Shown: positions 51,813 through 61,581, counted from the first letter of the stretch. The stretch is 64,000 nucleotides of DNA from an uncultured Bacteroidota bacterium (GCA_946479615.1 CAMLGR010000004.1:3813-67812), one strand, 5' to 3'. Notes: generated from the sequence alone by a model not told the origin. A program made the numbers and translations.

Positions 51813-52358
51813 ATGACTACAGGAACTGAATTTTTACAAACATCGATCCGGAGGGTAAAATATTATAAGGAGCTCGCCGATCGCAGTTTTGCGCAATTAC
51901 AGGATATGGATTTTCATTACCAGTTCAATGAAGCCTCCAATAGTATTGCCGTGATCATCCAGCACATGGCTGGCAATATGCTCAGCCGCTGGACCCATTT
52001 CCTGACAGAAGACGGAGAAAAGGAATGGAGACAGCGTGATGATGAATTCACCGTACATGATTACAGCAAAAAACAATTGCTTGAATTATGGGAGAAAGGC
52101 TGGCGCTGCTATCTCGATGCACTGGAAGCATTGAAAGAAGATGACCTGCTTAAGACAATTTCTATCCGCCAGGAGAAGCTAACTGTGATCGATGCGATCA
52201 ACCGGCAACTGGCACATTATCCTTATCACGTGGGTCAGATCGTCTACATAGGCCGCATGATAAAAGGGCAGGACTGGGTAAATCTATCTATCCCGAAAGG
52301 ACAATCGATAGCGTATAACAAGGGAGATCATGCGAAGGATCCGGGTGGTAAGCGTTAG
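51813..52358 (+). CDS. DinB-like DUF1572 protein
   Basis: The 181-residue protein starts MTTGTEFLQTSIRRVKYYKE, with the ATG at 51813 preferred to the open upstream frame. It is a DinB/YfiT four-helix bundle of the DUF1572 type: SNSIAVIIQHMAGNMLSRW, then INRQLAHYPYHVGQIVYIG with His residues placed to bind a metal. These proteins are thought to act as thiol- or metal-dependent transferases in some branches. It follows ggt by 25 bases, so an operon is possible. Confidence 0.85.
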   Translation: MTTGTEFLQTSIRRVKYYKELADRSFAQLQDMDFHYQFNEASNSIAVIIQHMAGNMLSRWTHFLTEDGEKEWRQRDDEFTVHDYSKKQLLELWEKGWRCYLDALEALKEDDLLKTISIRQEKLTVIDAINRQLAHYPYHVGQIVYIGRMIKGQDWVNLSIPKGQSIAYNKGDHAKDPGGKR

Positions 52359-52365
52359 GTGGTGG

Positions 52366-52487
52366 ATGTCAGGTGTTAAGTGTTAGGTGCTAAGTTTAAA
52401 ATTTTAAATGATTTGCCGGCCGGCATTCACCTAACATCTAAAATTTAAACCCTAAGACTTAACACCCAACACCTAAAACCTAACATC
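52366..52487. repeat. family C inverted repeat
   Basis: The left part (GTCAGGTGTTAAGTGTTAGG, GTGCTAAGTTTAAA) and right part (ACTTAACACCCAACACCTAA) form a long imperfect hairpin with a central GCCGGCCGGC. Similar arms flank the family A copy at 12803-12946. Confidence 0.6.
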
Positions 52488-52513
52488 TCCCTCCTCCGCT
52501 TTCAAATACAAAG

Positions 52514-52544
52514 TTTGCTTTCCCCGATTTAATTTTTACTTTTG
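52514..52544 (+). promoter_or_regulatory. promoter of the small barrel gene
   Basis: TTTG (52514-52517), a 19-base spacer and TACTTTTG (52537-52544) match the Bacteroidota promoter. The leader to the ATG at 52658 is about 110 bases, unusually long for this window. Confidence 0.65.
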
Positions 52545-52657
52545 CGACCTGTTACTACCAACTATATTCCAAAGAAGGGATCTATACCTGTGCAAGCGCC
52601 TTCCGGTGATCAATATGAATGACCCGGTACCTACTTAATATAACAGCGATCTCATTT

Positions 52658-53332
52658 ATGAAGAAAATCATTGTACTGATTATACTTACCGGTATATCAC
52701 TGGACATTCTTGCACAGACACAGCTCGGCATCTTTGCAGGTCCGCAAATGACCACCGCCCGCTACAGTATTTATTCCAAAAAACAAACCACCACCGCCAA
52801 ATATGGCTTCCAGGCAGGTGTGGGCATGAAGATCCCTTTTGATGTGAACCTTTTTTTTGCACCCGCTGCTTTCTACAGCATGAAAGGTTATAAAGTGGAT
52901 TTCAACCGGCCGGCATTCCCTCCCGATACCACGGCAATCGATAACAATACCACGATCCATACATTCGAACTGGCTTTTTTGCTGCAGTACGATTTTGGGA
53001 AAAGCGCTGATCATTTTTTCCTGAAACTGGGACCTTCCCTCGACTTTCAATTATTTGGTAAAGAGAAATTCAATACGAAGAACAATACGACCGTCAGCAG
53101 GAATATGACTTTCGATTTTGCAAATTATGGTCATTATGCAGCCAGTATGTTGTTATATTTTGGATACGAGACCGGAAACGGGTTGTCGTTTACGGCACAA
53201 TACACCCACGGATTGGGTAGTATCAACAATGCAGACAATGGTCCGAGTATCAGGCACCGTGTTTATGGATTGTCGGTCGGGAAATATATCAACAGGAAAA
53301 AGACCGTTATCAACACGGCCAATAAAGAATAG
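52658..53332 (+). CDS. porin-like outer-membrane beta-barrel protein
   Basis: The 224-residue protein has the signal MKKIIVLIILTGISLDILAQ and repeated amphipathic strands (LGIFAGPQMTTARYS, YGFQAGVGMKIPFDVNLFF, FLLQYDFGKSADHFFLKLGP), the pattern of small OmpW/OprB-like barrels in this phylum. The start at 52658 is the signal-peptide Met; the frame is open upstream to 52619. No ligand can be proposed. Confidence 0.82.
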   Translation: MKKIIVLIILTGISLDILAQTQLGIFAGPQMTTARYSIYSKKQTTTAKYGFQAGVGMKIPFDVNLFFAPAAFYSMKGYKVDFNRPAFPPDTTAIDNNTTIHTFELAFLLQYDFGKSADHFFLKLGPSLDFQLFGKEKFNTKNNTTVSRNMTFDFANYGHYAASMLLYFGYETGNGLSFTAQYTHGLGSINNADNGPSIRHRVYGLSVGKYINRKKTVINTANKE

Positions 53333-53662
53333 CAGCTTTTCTGACCGGTTCCGGGACTGTCTTCAATGGCGTGAATACCAATCTCATACACTTTAACTCC
53401 CTTGCTTTTCAACAACTTAGCATTGACCCCGGCATCGTAATTACCCGCTGCCCGGGAAAGATAAAATGCCTCGTACATTTGCATTTTTCAGGTTTTGCAG
53501 TATCTTTATCGCCTGCTTAATCCAAAGAAGGTAATACTGACCTTCGCATTCCCATTTCCGATGACTTACCATCACTAACTCAATATCCCTTCTAAGATCA
53601 TTTCGTTTGATATCCTGTACAATTTCCACTTGAATTTTTTTTCTAAGCCCCAAAAACTGAGC
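53333..53662. other. gap before the dockerin gene, with possible gene remnant
   Basis: On the minus strand two overlapping frames (53653-53441 and 53484-53263) look protein-like: EIVQDIKRNDLRRDIELVMV and, in the other frame, YEAFYLSRAAGNYDAGVNAK. A single-base frameshift near 53470 would join them. This may be a decayed gene of unknown type. No start, promoter or family is visible. Confidence 0.3.
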
Positions 53663-56600
53663 ATGAAAGGGATATTAAACACGTGTACCTATCGGAAGCA
53701 TTATGCATTGTTGTGCTGTGCCCTATTGACATTTCTATTTTCTACAGCCCAAAACCCGATCGTAACAGAAAATGCGCTTACTGGTAACCCATCGACTGAA
53801 TGGGATATAACCGGTGGAGCAGGTGATCTTTCTATACAGGGATTCGCTACTGATATCAGTGTGAACAAAGGCGAAACTGTACATTTCAAGATCAAAACAG
53901 ATGCGAACGATTATACGATCGACATCTATCGTATTGGATATTATAACGGCGATGGCGCCAGGAAATGGGGAACCGGTGTTGTCACCGCTACCCTTCCGCA
54001 GGTGCAGCCTGACCCGATCGAAGATACTACCGGCCTGGTAGATTGTGGCAACTGGAATGAATCCGCTCATTGGGATGTTCCTGCCAATGCCGTCTCCGGA
54101 ATATACATTGCCAAACTTACACGCACCGACAACAGTGGCTCCAGTCACATCGTGTTCATCGTAAGGGATGATGCCAGCACAGCCCCTCTTTATTTCCAAA
54201 CTTCAGACGCAACCTGGCAGGCTTACAATGTGTATGGCGGTAATAGTTTGTATGTAGGTACTACTTCCCTGCCCAACGGGCATGCTTCGAGGGTCAGTTA
54301 TAACCGCCCGTTCGTTACCCGTAATGGCGGCGGCGGCGGTGGTGTTTTACAGGATTGGTTATTCAATGCCGAATACCCGATGATCCGCTTCCTGGAACGC
54401 AATGGTTACGATATCAGCTATACCACCAATATCGATGTAGCACGAAGTGGTAACCTGATCCTGAATCACAAAGTATTTTTATCTGTAGGTCACGATGAAT
54501 ACTGGTCATCCGAACAAAGAAACAGTGTGGAAGCTGCGCGCAATGCCGGTATTCACCTGGCTTTTTTCAGTGGCAATGAAATATACTGGAAAACAAGATG
54601 GGAGAACAGCACCGACGCCTCGAATACTCCTTACCGAACACTGGTATGTTATAAAGAAGGTACAGTAGGTGAAGCCGTTTGCGGATCCAAGTGTGATCCT
54701 ACTCCTGTATGGACCGGTTTATGGAGACAGGGATGTTCTTTCCCTTCCGGTGGCGGTTGCTTACCTGAAAATGCATTGAGCGGTCAGATCAGTTGGGATG
54801 GAACTACCGGTGCCATAAAAGTACCGGCCCGTTATAAGAATTTACGTTTCTGGCGCAATACAAATATCACTTCACTCACCTCTGAATCGGATGCCACGTT
54901 CCCGATGGGCACTTTAGGGTATGAGTGGGATTGGGAACAGTTCCCCAACAGCAATCCTCCGGGACGTTTTACTTTATCCAGCACTACCCTGAATGGCAAG
55001 ACGCATAAATTATCATTGTACCGCCATTCGAGTGGTGCATTGGTATTTGGTGCCGGTACTATTCAATGGGCATGGGGACTTGACAGTGTACATGATGGTG
55101 GAAACCTCCCGGCCGATCTGCGTATGCAACAGGCAACGATCAACGTGCTGGCAGATATGGAAGTACAGCCGGCTACCCTGCAATCGAATTTAATTCCTGC
55201 TACGGCTTCCACAGACCATACAGCTCCGCAAGCGGCTATTGCCACACCTTCGAATGGAGTGAACATTGTCGCCGGTACATTGACAACGATCAGCGGAACA
55301 GCTACCGATGTGGGTGGTATCGTGGCTTCGATCGAGATATCAGTTGATGGAGGTATAACCTGGCAGAAAGCAAGCGGTACTGCCAACTGGACCTTTTCAT
55401 GGACACCGAACACGACCGGAACAGTGGTGATCAAAGTAAGAGGTGTCGATGATTCAGGAAATATCGAAGCAGCCGGTACAGCTCCATCAAACAATGCCAT
55501 CAGCATTACGATTATTGACGCCATCTGTCCCTGCTCTATTTTTAAATTGACAGATACACCGCAAACAACCAATGTTTTTGATAATGTAGCCGGTGTTGAA
55601 GTGGGTGTGAAATTCAAATCAACTTCCAACGGGTATATTACAGGTCTTCGTTTTTACAAAAGCAGCAACGATACCGGCGAACATATCGGTACGCTTTGGG
55701 CTGCTGATGGTACGCTGATCGCGCAGGCTACTTTCCAGAATGAAACGGCATCGGGTTGGCAACAGGCATCTTTTGGTGCACCCGTTGCCATCACAGCAGG
55801 CACTACCTATGTGGCTTCTTATAACAGCCCGACAGGATATTATTCTGAAACTTCAGGTTATTTCTCCGGTGAGAATATTGAAAGCCCGCCACTGGTAGGC
55901 TTATCCGCAGCAGAAGCAACCGATAATAAAAATGGGGTATTCATCTACGCCACTACATCTACCTTCCCTACCGAAGCCTTTAATGATGGAAATTATTGGG
56001 TAGATGTTATTTTCAATAATACAGTAGGTCCCGATGTAACACCACCTGTTGTCACATCTACATCACCCGTGAACTTTGCCACACAGGTAGAGATCAATAA
56101 AACGGTGCATGTACAGTTCAATGAATTTATTGACCTGTCTACTGTCAACAGCAGCACGTTCCAATTAAAGAACAGCGCCAATGTTGTTGTGCCTTCCACG
56201 ATAACCGTAGCACAATCTTCCGCCGTATTGACCCCGACATCTTTATTGACACATTCGGATGTTTATACTGCTACCCTGAAAGGCGGACCTTCAGGAATAA
56301 AAGACCTGGCCGGCAATAACCTCGCAAATGATTATTCCTGGTCATTTACCGTGAATGATCCTCCGCCGCTTCCTCCTACTTCAGGACCGGGTGGGCCGAT
56401 ACTCGTTATTACTTCAGCAGCCAACCCATTCAGCGCTTATGCAGTAGAAATATTACGTGCAGAAGGATTGAATGAATTTGCTTCGAAAGATATTTCCACT
56501 GTCGATGCTACCGTGTTAAGTACTTACCAGGTAGTGATACTGGGTGAAATGACAGTGAATGCAGCACAGGCTACCATGTTTGAAGATTGGGTGAATACCG

Positions 56601-58606
56601 GTGGTACGTTTATCGCGTTCAAACCATCGGCTGCTTTATATTCTTTATTGGGACTTACCAGTACAGGACTTACTTTATCCGAAGGATATATCAAAGTAAG
56701 CAATACACCAACCAGCCCTGGTGAAGGTATTGTGGGTGAGACCATGCAGTTTCATGGTACCGCCGACCTGTATACTACAACCGATGGTGCTGGTCCGTTA
56801 GCGCTTTTATATTCCGATGCAACCAATGCCACGACTTTCCCGGCAGTTACCGTAAGGAATGTAGGTATGTTTGAAGGTAAGGCTGTTGCTTTCACGTATG
56901 ATCTTGCCAAATCGATCATATATACCCGGCAGGGCAATCCTGCCTGGGCTGGTCAGAAACGCGATGGTACTTTAGGGCCTGTACGTTCGGATGATATGTT
57001 CTTTGGTGGTGGTGGCGCTGACTGGGTTGACTTCAACAAGATCGCAATACCGCAGGCAGATGAGCAACAACGTTTGCTGGTCAATATCATTATGCGATAC
57101 AATCTGCATAACAACCCGATACCGCGTTTCTGGTTCCTCCCAAGCGGACACAAAGCGGCGATCGTAATGACAGGAGATGACCACGACCTTGGCGGCACTG
57201 TTGGTCAGTTCAACTATTTTAAAACACAGGGACCTAATACGCCACAGGATGTGGCTGACTGGAAAGCGATCCGTGGTACTTCTTATATCTATAATGGTTC
57301 GGTAACAAGCGCTGATGCCAATGCGTTTGATGCAGATGGTTTTGAAATCGCTCTGCATATCAATACCGATTGCCAGGATTTCACGCCGGTATCATTGGCC
57401 GATAATTTCACTGTGAACCTGGCTTATTTCGCAGGTAACTATCCTGATCTTCCCAAACCGGTGACCAATCGTACACACTGTATCGCCTGGAGCGATTGGG
57501 CTACTTCTGCCAAGATAGAAGTAGAGAACGGGGTGAGACTGGATGCCAACTATTATTACTGGCCGGCGGCATGGGTACAAAACAGGCCGGGATTGTTTAC
57601 CGGTTCAGGTATGCCGATGCGGTTTGCTGATCTTGATGGTACGATGATCGATTGTTACCAGCTGACCACACAGATGACTGACGAATCAGAAATTGATTAT
57701 ACTTCTTTCTCCAATGCATTACTGGATAAGGCGCAGGGACCTGAAGGATACTATGGTGTATTCTGTGCCAACATGCATACCGACGAACCGGTACATGAAG
57801 GAGCCATTGCCATCGTTGCATCAGCGCTTGCACATAATGTACCTGTGGTCTCCGCCAAACAAATGCTGACCTGGCTGGATGGCCGTAACGGTTCTTCATT
57901 CAATAACCTTGCATGGAATTCAGGCGAATTGAGCTTCTCTATTACCGCATTGAGCGGCGCTTATAATATGCAGGCTATGTTGCCTTTTGATTCAGATTCA
58001 GCACAACTTGTATCTATTACGAGGAATGGCAATGCTGTTTCGTTTACGACACAGATCATCAAAGGAATCAATTATGCGTTCTTTCCTGCATTGAATGGTA
58101 ATTATGTGGCAGTATACGGAGAAGTTTCTACCGGTATATTGACTGGAACAGTTGTATTACAAGGTAGACCCGCAGCGCCATCTACAGAATGGCAGGTGCC
58201 AGTTCAGGTTGACATATATGCTGCCGGCAATATGACAACCCCGGCTTATACTTATAATGTTACTACCGATCAGAATGGTGTTTTCACCATACCTAACGTA
58301 CCTACAGGCACTTATACTGTAACAGTTAAAAACAGTCATACGCTGCAAAGAGTAGTGTCTGGACAGACAATCAATGGCGGAAATAATCCTATCAATTTTG
58401 GAACATTACTGGAAGGCGATATCAATGGCGATAATTTCATTTCAGCGCTTGATCTCGGCATCTTATTAGCCAGCTATAATAAACTTCTCGGTGATCCTGG
58501 ATATGTAGCAAACGCAGATTTGAATGGCGATCAATTTGTCTCGGCGCTTGATCTGGGTATTCTTCTTTCTAACTATAATACACTGGGCGAATCACCAACT
58601 CCATAA
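53663..58606 (+). CDS. large secreted DMF-amidase-like protein with C-terminal dockerin
   Basis: The 1647-residue protein starts at MKGILNTCTYRKH (53663) with a signal segment. Domain order by sequence: N,N-dimethylformamidase-beta-like region (about 25-520, SVGHDEYWSSEQRNSVEAA), an Ig-like domain (about 515-610), DUF4082 (about 625-790), an SbsA-type Ig-like domain (about 795-910), a GATase1-like and deacetylase-like region (about 915-1440, VMTGDDHDLGG), a beta-sandwich, an SdrD/CNA-B-like domain (about 1503-1580) and a type I dockerin (1583-1647). The dockerin has two calcium loops, DINGDNFISALD and DLNGDQFVSALD. The next gene has a matching cohesin-like domain. The substrate is unknown. 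Confidence 0.85.
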   Translation: MKGILNTCTYRKHYALLCCALLTFLFSTAQNPIVTENALTGNPSTEWDITGGAGDLSIQGFATDISVNKGETVHFKIKTDANDYTIDIYRIGYYNGDGARKWGTGVVTATLPQVQPDPIEDTTGLVDCGNWNESAHWDVPANAVSGIYIAKLTRTDNSGSSHIVFIVRDDASTAPLYFQTSDATWQAYNVYGGNSLYVGTTSLPNGHASRVSYNRPFVTRNGGGGGGVLQDWLFNAEYPMIRFLERNGYDISYTTNIDVARSGNLILNHKVFLSVGHDEYWSSEQRNSVEAARNAGIHLAFFSGNEIYWKTRWENSTDASNTPYRTLVCYKEGTVGEAVCGSKCDPTPVWTGLWRQGCSFPSGGGCLPENALSGQISWDGTTGAIKVPARYKNLRFWRNTNITSLTSESDATFPMGTLGYEWDWEQFPNSNPPGRFTLSSTTLNGKTHKLSLYRHSSGALVFGAGTIQWAWGLDSVHDGGNLPADLRMQQATINVLADMEVQPATLQSNLIPATASTDHTAPQAAIATPSNGVNIVAGTLTTISGTATDVGGIVASIEISVDGGITWQKASGTANWTFSWTPNTTGTVVIKVRGVDDSGNIEAAGTAPSNNAISITIIDAICPCSIFKLTDTPQTTNVFDNVAGVEVGVKFKSTSNGYITGLRFYKSSNDTGEHIGTLWAADGTLIAQATFQNETASGWQQASFGAPVAITAGTTYVASYNSPTGYYSETSGYFSGENIESPPLVGLSAAEATDNKNGVFIYATTSTFPTEAFNDGNYWVDVIFNNTVGPDVTPPVVTSTSPVNFATQVEINKTVHVQFNEFIDLSTVNSSTFQLKNSANVVVPSTITVAQSSAVLTPTSLLTHSDVYTATLKGGPSGIKDLAGNNLANDYSWSFTVNDPPPLPPTSGPGGPILVITSAANPFSAYAVEILRAEGLNEFASKDISTVDATVLSTYQVVILGEMTVNAAQATMFEDWVNTGGTFIAFKPSAALYSLLGLTSTGLTLSEGYIKVSNTPTSPGEGIVGETMQFHGTADLYTTTDGAGPLALLYSDATNATTFPAVTVRNVGMFEGKAVAFTYDLAKSIIYTRQGNPAWAGQKRDGTLGPVRSDDMFFGGGGADWVDFNKIAIPQADEQQRLLVNIIMRYNLHNNPIPRFWFLPSGHKAAIVMTGDDHDLGGTVGQFNYFKTQGPNTPQDVADWKAIRGTSYIYNGSVTSADANAFDADGFEIALHINTDCQDFTPVSLADNFTVNLAYFAGNYPDLPKPVTNRTHCIAWSDWATSAKIEVENGVRLDANYYYWPAAWVQNRPGLFTGSGMPMRFADLDGTMIDCYQLTTQMTDESEIDYTSFSNALLDKAQGPEGYYGVFCANMHTDEPVHEGAIAIVASALAHNVPVVSAKQMLTWLDGRNGSSFNNLAWNSGELSFSITALSGAYNMQAMLPFDSDSAQLVSITRNGNAVSFTTQIIKGINYAFFPALNGNYVAVYGEVSTGILTGTVVLQGRPAAPSTEWQVPVQVDIYAAGNMTTPAYTYNVTTDQNGVFTIPNVPTGTYTVTVKNSHTLQRVVSGQTINGGNNPINFGTLLEGDINGDNFISALDLGILLASYNKLLGDPGYVANADLNGDQFVSALDLGILLSNYNTLGESPTP

Positions 58607-58653
58607 AACAACACCTAAACTTGAACACAATCTTTAAAATAAAAATCGAGAAA

Positions 58654-60555
58654 ATGACAAATAGATTTACCAAGAAGATCAATGGGATCGACTGGTTGAA
58701 ACACACCTTCCGCTCACTGGTTGCAGGTATGTTCATCCTGCTGGTAAGTAATAATGGATTTGCCCAACCGGTAAATATCATTTTTACACCATCTTCCCCA
58801 ACGGTACAGGTAGGTCAGAATTTTACAGTAGATGTAATAGCTGATTTTACTGCTCCGGGAACATTAAGTACGATTGAAACTTATATTAATTTCAATCCCC
58901 TGGATCTCCAGGTAGTTTCAACACCTGTTGTACCAGCCGGAACCGCCACTTTATTACCTAGTGAAAGTGTTGCCTTCAGTTCGGTGAGTACGATGAATAC
59001 TGCCGGCAGAATTGATTATGGAAGATTCACTATATCTGCAGGAGGTCATCCGAATAGTGATTTCGTTTTTTTTACGATTACATTCAAAGCATTGCGCGTT
59101 CCTCCGGGCGGTAATACCACTTTAGCTTTCAATACGGTTAATCCCAGAAGGACGATAGCTGTAGAAGGTGCGACTGTAGTATCAAACCAGATTACAAACA
59201 GCGTTATAAACATATCTGCCTGTACACCACCCACCGCTTCTATTTCCAACGCAGGTACCTGTAATGGTCAGCCATTCAATCTTATATTGAATAACGACGC
59301 AACCGGTACAGGCCCTTTTGACCTGGTGATCAACGGCACCACCTATAATGATATCCCTGCCGGAGGTACGATCACCACATTCGCGCCACCGAATCAAAAC
59401 ATTTTCGGCAGCACTCCTCCTGTTGCCAATGACGAAGTAGATCCCAACGCAGTTACACTGGGACTGAAATTCAGATCGACGGTAGCCGGGTTTGTAAAAG
59501 GTGTTCGTTTTTATAGCCAGGCTGTACCTGCCGGCACGTTTACCGGTCAGTTATGGCCAGGCACCGGTGGCCCCGGCACACTGCCACTTGCTTCCGCTAC
59601 TTTCAGTTCCGTCACAGGAAGCGCCTGGAACCAGGTATTTTTTTCAAGTCCTGTACTGATCACGGCCAATACAACATACATTGTTTCTTACCACGCTCCT
59701 TCAGGCTACCGCGCTACAGCTAATGGGCTAAACACAACGATCACTAACGGAACATTGTCTGCCCTGTCAAATGGTTCTTCCGGTGGCAACGGTGTTTATA
59801 TGTATGATATGGATGCAGGTTCTGCCGGCGCCAATTTTCCTTCGAATAGTTTTCAAAGCACCAACTATTGGGTAGATGTTGTGTTTACACCGAGCAATTA
59901 TACATTTGATCTTACAAGTATAACCGACAACGGTGGTTGCAGCAATGTAGCCGCTCCTTTGCAATCACTTAGTGTAACTTCTGTCGATTGCAGCGCATTA
60001 CCGGTAACCCTGCTTAGCCTGTCGGCTACCCCGCAAGGCAATAATGTTTTGCTTCGCTGGTCTACAGCTTCTGAAATTGATAATAAAGGTTTCGAAATTC
60101 AGCGCAGCACCGCTAACACTGCCTGGGAAAGTGTTGGTTTCGTAAACGGTGCAGGCAACAGTTCTTCTTTGTTGAATTACAGCCATACCGATCTGAAACT
60201 TTTCACCGGCCGTTATTATTATCGCCTGAAACAGGTTGATATCGATGGTAACTATAAATATTCAATGGTGGTTTCTGCCCTGATCGATGGCAAAGAAGAA
60301 TATGCGGTAAGACAGAATTACCCGAATCCTTTTCATGGCGAAACAACTATTCAGTATACGCTTCCTGCCAAATCAAAAGTAAATGTAACGGTGTATGATA
60401 TGAACGGAAGAGTAATGAAAGTATTACTGAATGCTACCAAAGATGCAGGTAATCATGCATTGGTGTTCTACTCAGGTTCGTTACCAGCAGGTATGTATTA
60501 CTACCAGGTGCAGGCAGGAGATTTCAAGGATACGAAGAAAATGGTCGTGCAGTAA
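58654..60555 (+). CDS. cohesin-like, T9SS-sorted surface protein
   Basis: The 633-residue protein (ATG at 58654; signal ends near NGFAQ) has a cohesin-like domain (about 38-190, SPTVQVGQNFTVDVIADF ... FNTVNPRRTIAVEGATVVS), a DUF4082 domain (about 260-420) also present in the upstream protein, an FN3-like part (VLLRWSTASEIDNKGFEIQR) and a type A type IX secretion sorting domain (about 545-633, NYPNPFHGETTIQYTLPAKS to MVVQ). T9SS cargo of this type is anchored on the cell surface. It follows the dockerin gene by 47 bases with no terminator, so the two are co-transcribed. A cohesin-dockerin complex is the natural reading. Confidence 0.85.
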   Translation: MTNRFTKKINGIDWLKHTFRSLVAGMFILLVSNNGFAQPVNIIFTPSSPTVQVGQNFTVDVIADFTAPGTLSTIETYINFNPLDLQVVSTPVVPAGTATLLPSESVAFSSVSTMNTAGRIDYGRFTISAGGHPNSDFVFFTITFKALRVPPGGNTTLAFNTVNPRRTIAVEGATVVSNQITNSVINISACTPPTASISNAGTCNGQPFNLILNNDATGTGPFDLVINGTTYNDIPAGGTITTFAPPNQNIFGSTPPVANDEVDPNAVTLGLKFRSTVAGFVKGVRFYSQAVPAGTFTGQLWPGTGGPGTLPLASATFSSVTGSAWNQVFFSSPVLITANTTYIVSYHAPSGYRATANGLNTTITNGTLSALSNGSSGGNGVYMYDMDAGSAGANFPSNSFQSTNYWVDVVFTPSNYTFDLTSITDNGGCSNVAAPLQSLSVTSVDCSALPVTLLSLSATPQGNNVLLRWSTASEIDNKGFEIQRSTANTAWESVGFVNGAGNSSSLLNYSHTDLKLFTGRYYYRLKQVDIDGNYKYSMVVSALIDGKEEYAVRQNYPNPFHGETTIQYTLPAKSKVNVTVYDMNGRVMKVLLNATKDAGNHALVFYSGSLPAGMYYYQVQAGDFKDTKKMVVQ

Positions 60556-60793
60556 TCTGAACCACGATTATGGGATTTTTGAGATGAACAGGATATAAAA
60601 AAAGATCATAGAACAGTAGAGAGACCAATGATATACCAATAGAGGACCAAAAGAAAAGTCCCCCGCTTTCGCGGGGGCTTTTTTATCTGAACCATGATTT
60701 GTGGAATGAATGGGAAAATACAGGAAATAATATTTCTTCTTTTATCTCGCTTATATCCCATTAATCCTAAAAATCCCATAATCCTGGTTCAGA
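60556..60793. repeat. family G inverted repeat
   Basis: The 25-base arms 60556-60580 and 60769-60793 are complementary at 24 positions (arm TCTGAACCACGATTATGGG). It starts right after the stop codon of the cohesin gene and contains a strong terminator in its loop. A second partial left arm occurs at 60686-60704. Confidence 0.75.
60655..60684 (+). terminator. strong intrinsic terminator of the cohesin operon
   Basis: CCCCCGC (60660-60666), loop TTTC and GCGGGGG (60671-60677) form a very stable hairpin followed by a T run. Confidence 0.93.
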
Positions 60794-60811
60794 CATTCCG
60801 GTTCAGACAAT

Positions 60812-60819
60812 TATCTTTG
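60812..60819 (+). promoter_or_regulatory. -7 element of the GAF gene
   Basis: TATCTTTG ends four bases before the ATG. No clear -33 box is visible. Confidence 0.5.
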
Positions 60820-60823
60820 CACC

Positions 60824-61300
60824 ATGGCAGAAGACCTTTCCATTACACAGGGAACTAAAGAAGAACAATACCAGGCGCTGTTTCCGCAAATCAAAGCATT
60901 ACTGGAAGATGAGCCCGACCTGGTGGCTAATCTTGCCAATACCGTCGCTGCACTGAAAGAACAATTTGGCTGGCTGTGGATAGGGTTCTATCTTGTTAAG
61001 GAAAATGAATTGGTGCTGGGTCCTTTTCAGGGACCGGTTGCCTGTACCCGTATTAAAAAAGGAAGAGGGGTATGCGGTACGAGCTGGGCAACAGCGAAAA
61101 CACTGATCGTTCCTGATGTAGAAAAATTCCCCGGCCATATTGCATGCAGCAGTTTATCGAGATCAGAGATCGTGGTGCCGGTGATACGTAATAACGAAGT
61201 GATTGCCGTATTGGATGCAGACAGCGTGGATCTTAACCAGTTTGATTTAACCGACCAGCAATATCTAGAACAGATCATCCGATTGATCCAATTCAGCTAA
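60824..61300 (+). CDS. free methionine-(R)-sulfoxide reductase (GAF domain)
   Basis: The 158-residue GAF protein carries the fRMsr catalytic cysteines Cys74 (VACTRI), Cys84 (GVCGTS) and Cys108 (IACSSL). Their 10- and 24-residue spacing is exactly that of the E. coli enzyme (msrC/yebR). It reduces free methionine-R-sulfoxide with thioredoxin. The rest is a standard GAF fold (GWLWIGFYLVKENELVLGPF). An acylphosphatase gene starts two bases after its stop codon on the same strand, so both are probably translated together. Confidence 0.95.
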   Translation: MAEDLSITQGTKEEQYQALFPQIKALLEDEPDLVANLANTVAALKEQFGWLWIGFYLVKENELVLGPFQGPVACTRIKKGRGVCGTSWATAKTLIVPDVEKFPGHIACSSLSRSEIVVPVIRNNEVIAVLDADSVDLNQFDLTDQQYLEQIIRLIQFS

Positions 61301-61301
61301 C

Positions 61302-61574
61302 ATGAATCAAAGCATCTCTATTACCGTAAAAGGCATTGTACAAGGCGTCTATTACCGGCAACGCACCAAAGAATTCGCCAACCGCAATGGCATAACAGGA
61401 GAGATAAAAAATCTTCATGGCGGCGATGTACATATTATTGCCAGCGGCACCGAAGAAAATCTGCAAAACTTTATCGCCTGGTGCAATCAAGGACCCGAAA
61501 CAGCCGTCGTATCGGATGTGATCGTGGAGAATGTGCCGTACAGGGAGTTTGAGACGTTTAAGATAGTTAGATGA
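61302..61574 (+). CDS. acylphosphatase
   Basis: The 90-residue protein has the acylphosphatase signature GIVQGVYYRQRTKEFA with catalytic Arg19 and GEIKNL with catalytic Asn37. It hydrolyses acyl phosphates. It starts directly after the fRMsr gene, whose stop is almost at its ATG, so they form an operon. Its stop abuts a perfect palindrome that ends at the next, convergent gene. Confidence 0.96.
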   Translation: MNQSISITVKGIVQGVYYRQRTKEFANRNGITGEIKNLHGGDVHIIASGTEENLQNFIAWCNQGPETAVVSDVIVENVPYREFETFKIVR

Positions 61575-61581
61575 GAGACAT

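Noticed and set aside
55063..55629. Long antisense frame (188 residues) within the dockerin gene
   Set aside because: It lies inside a well-supported gene and its composition is that of a shadow frame, with no promoter or family.
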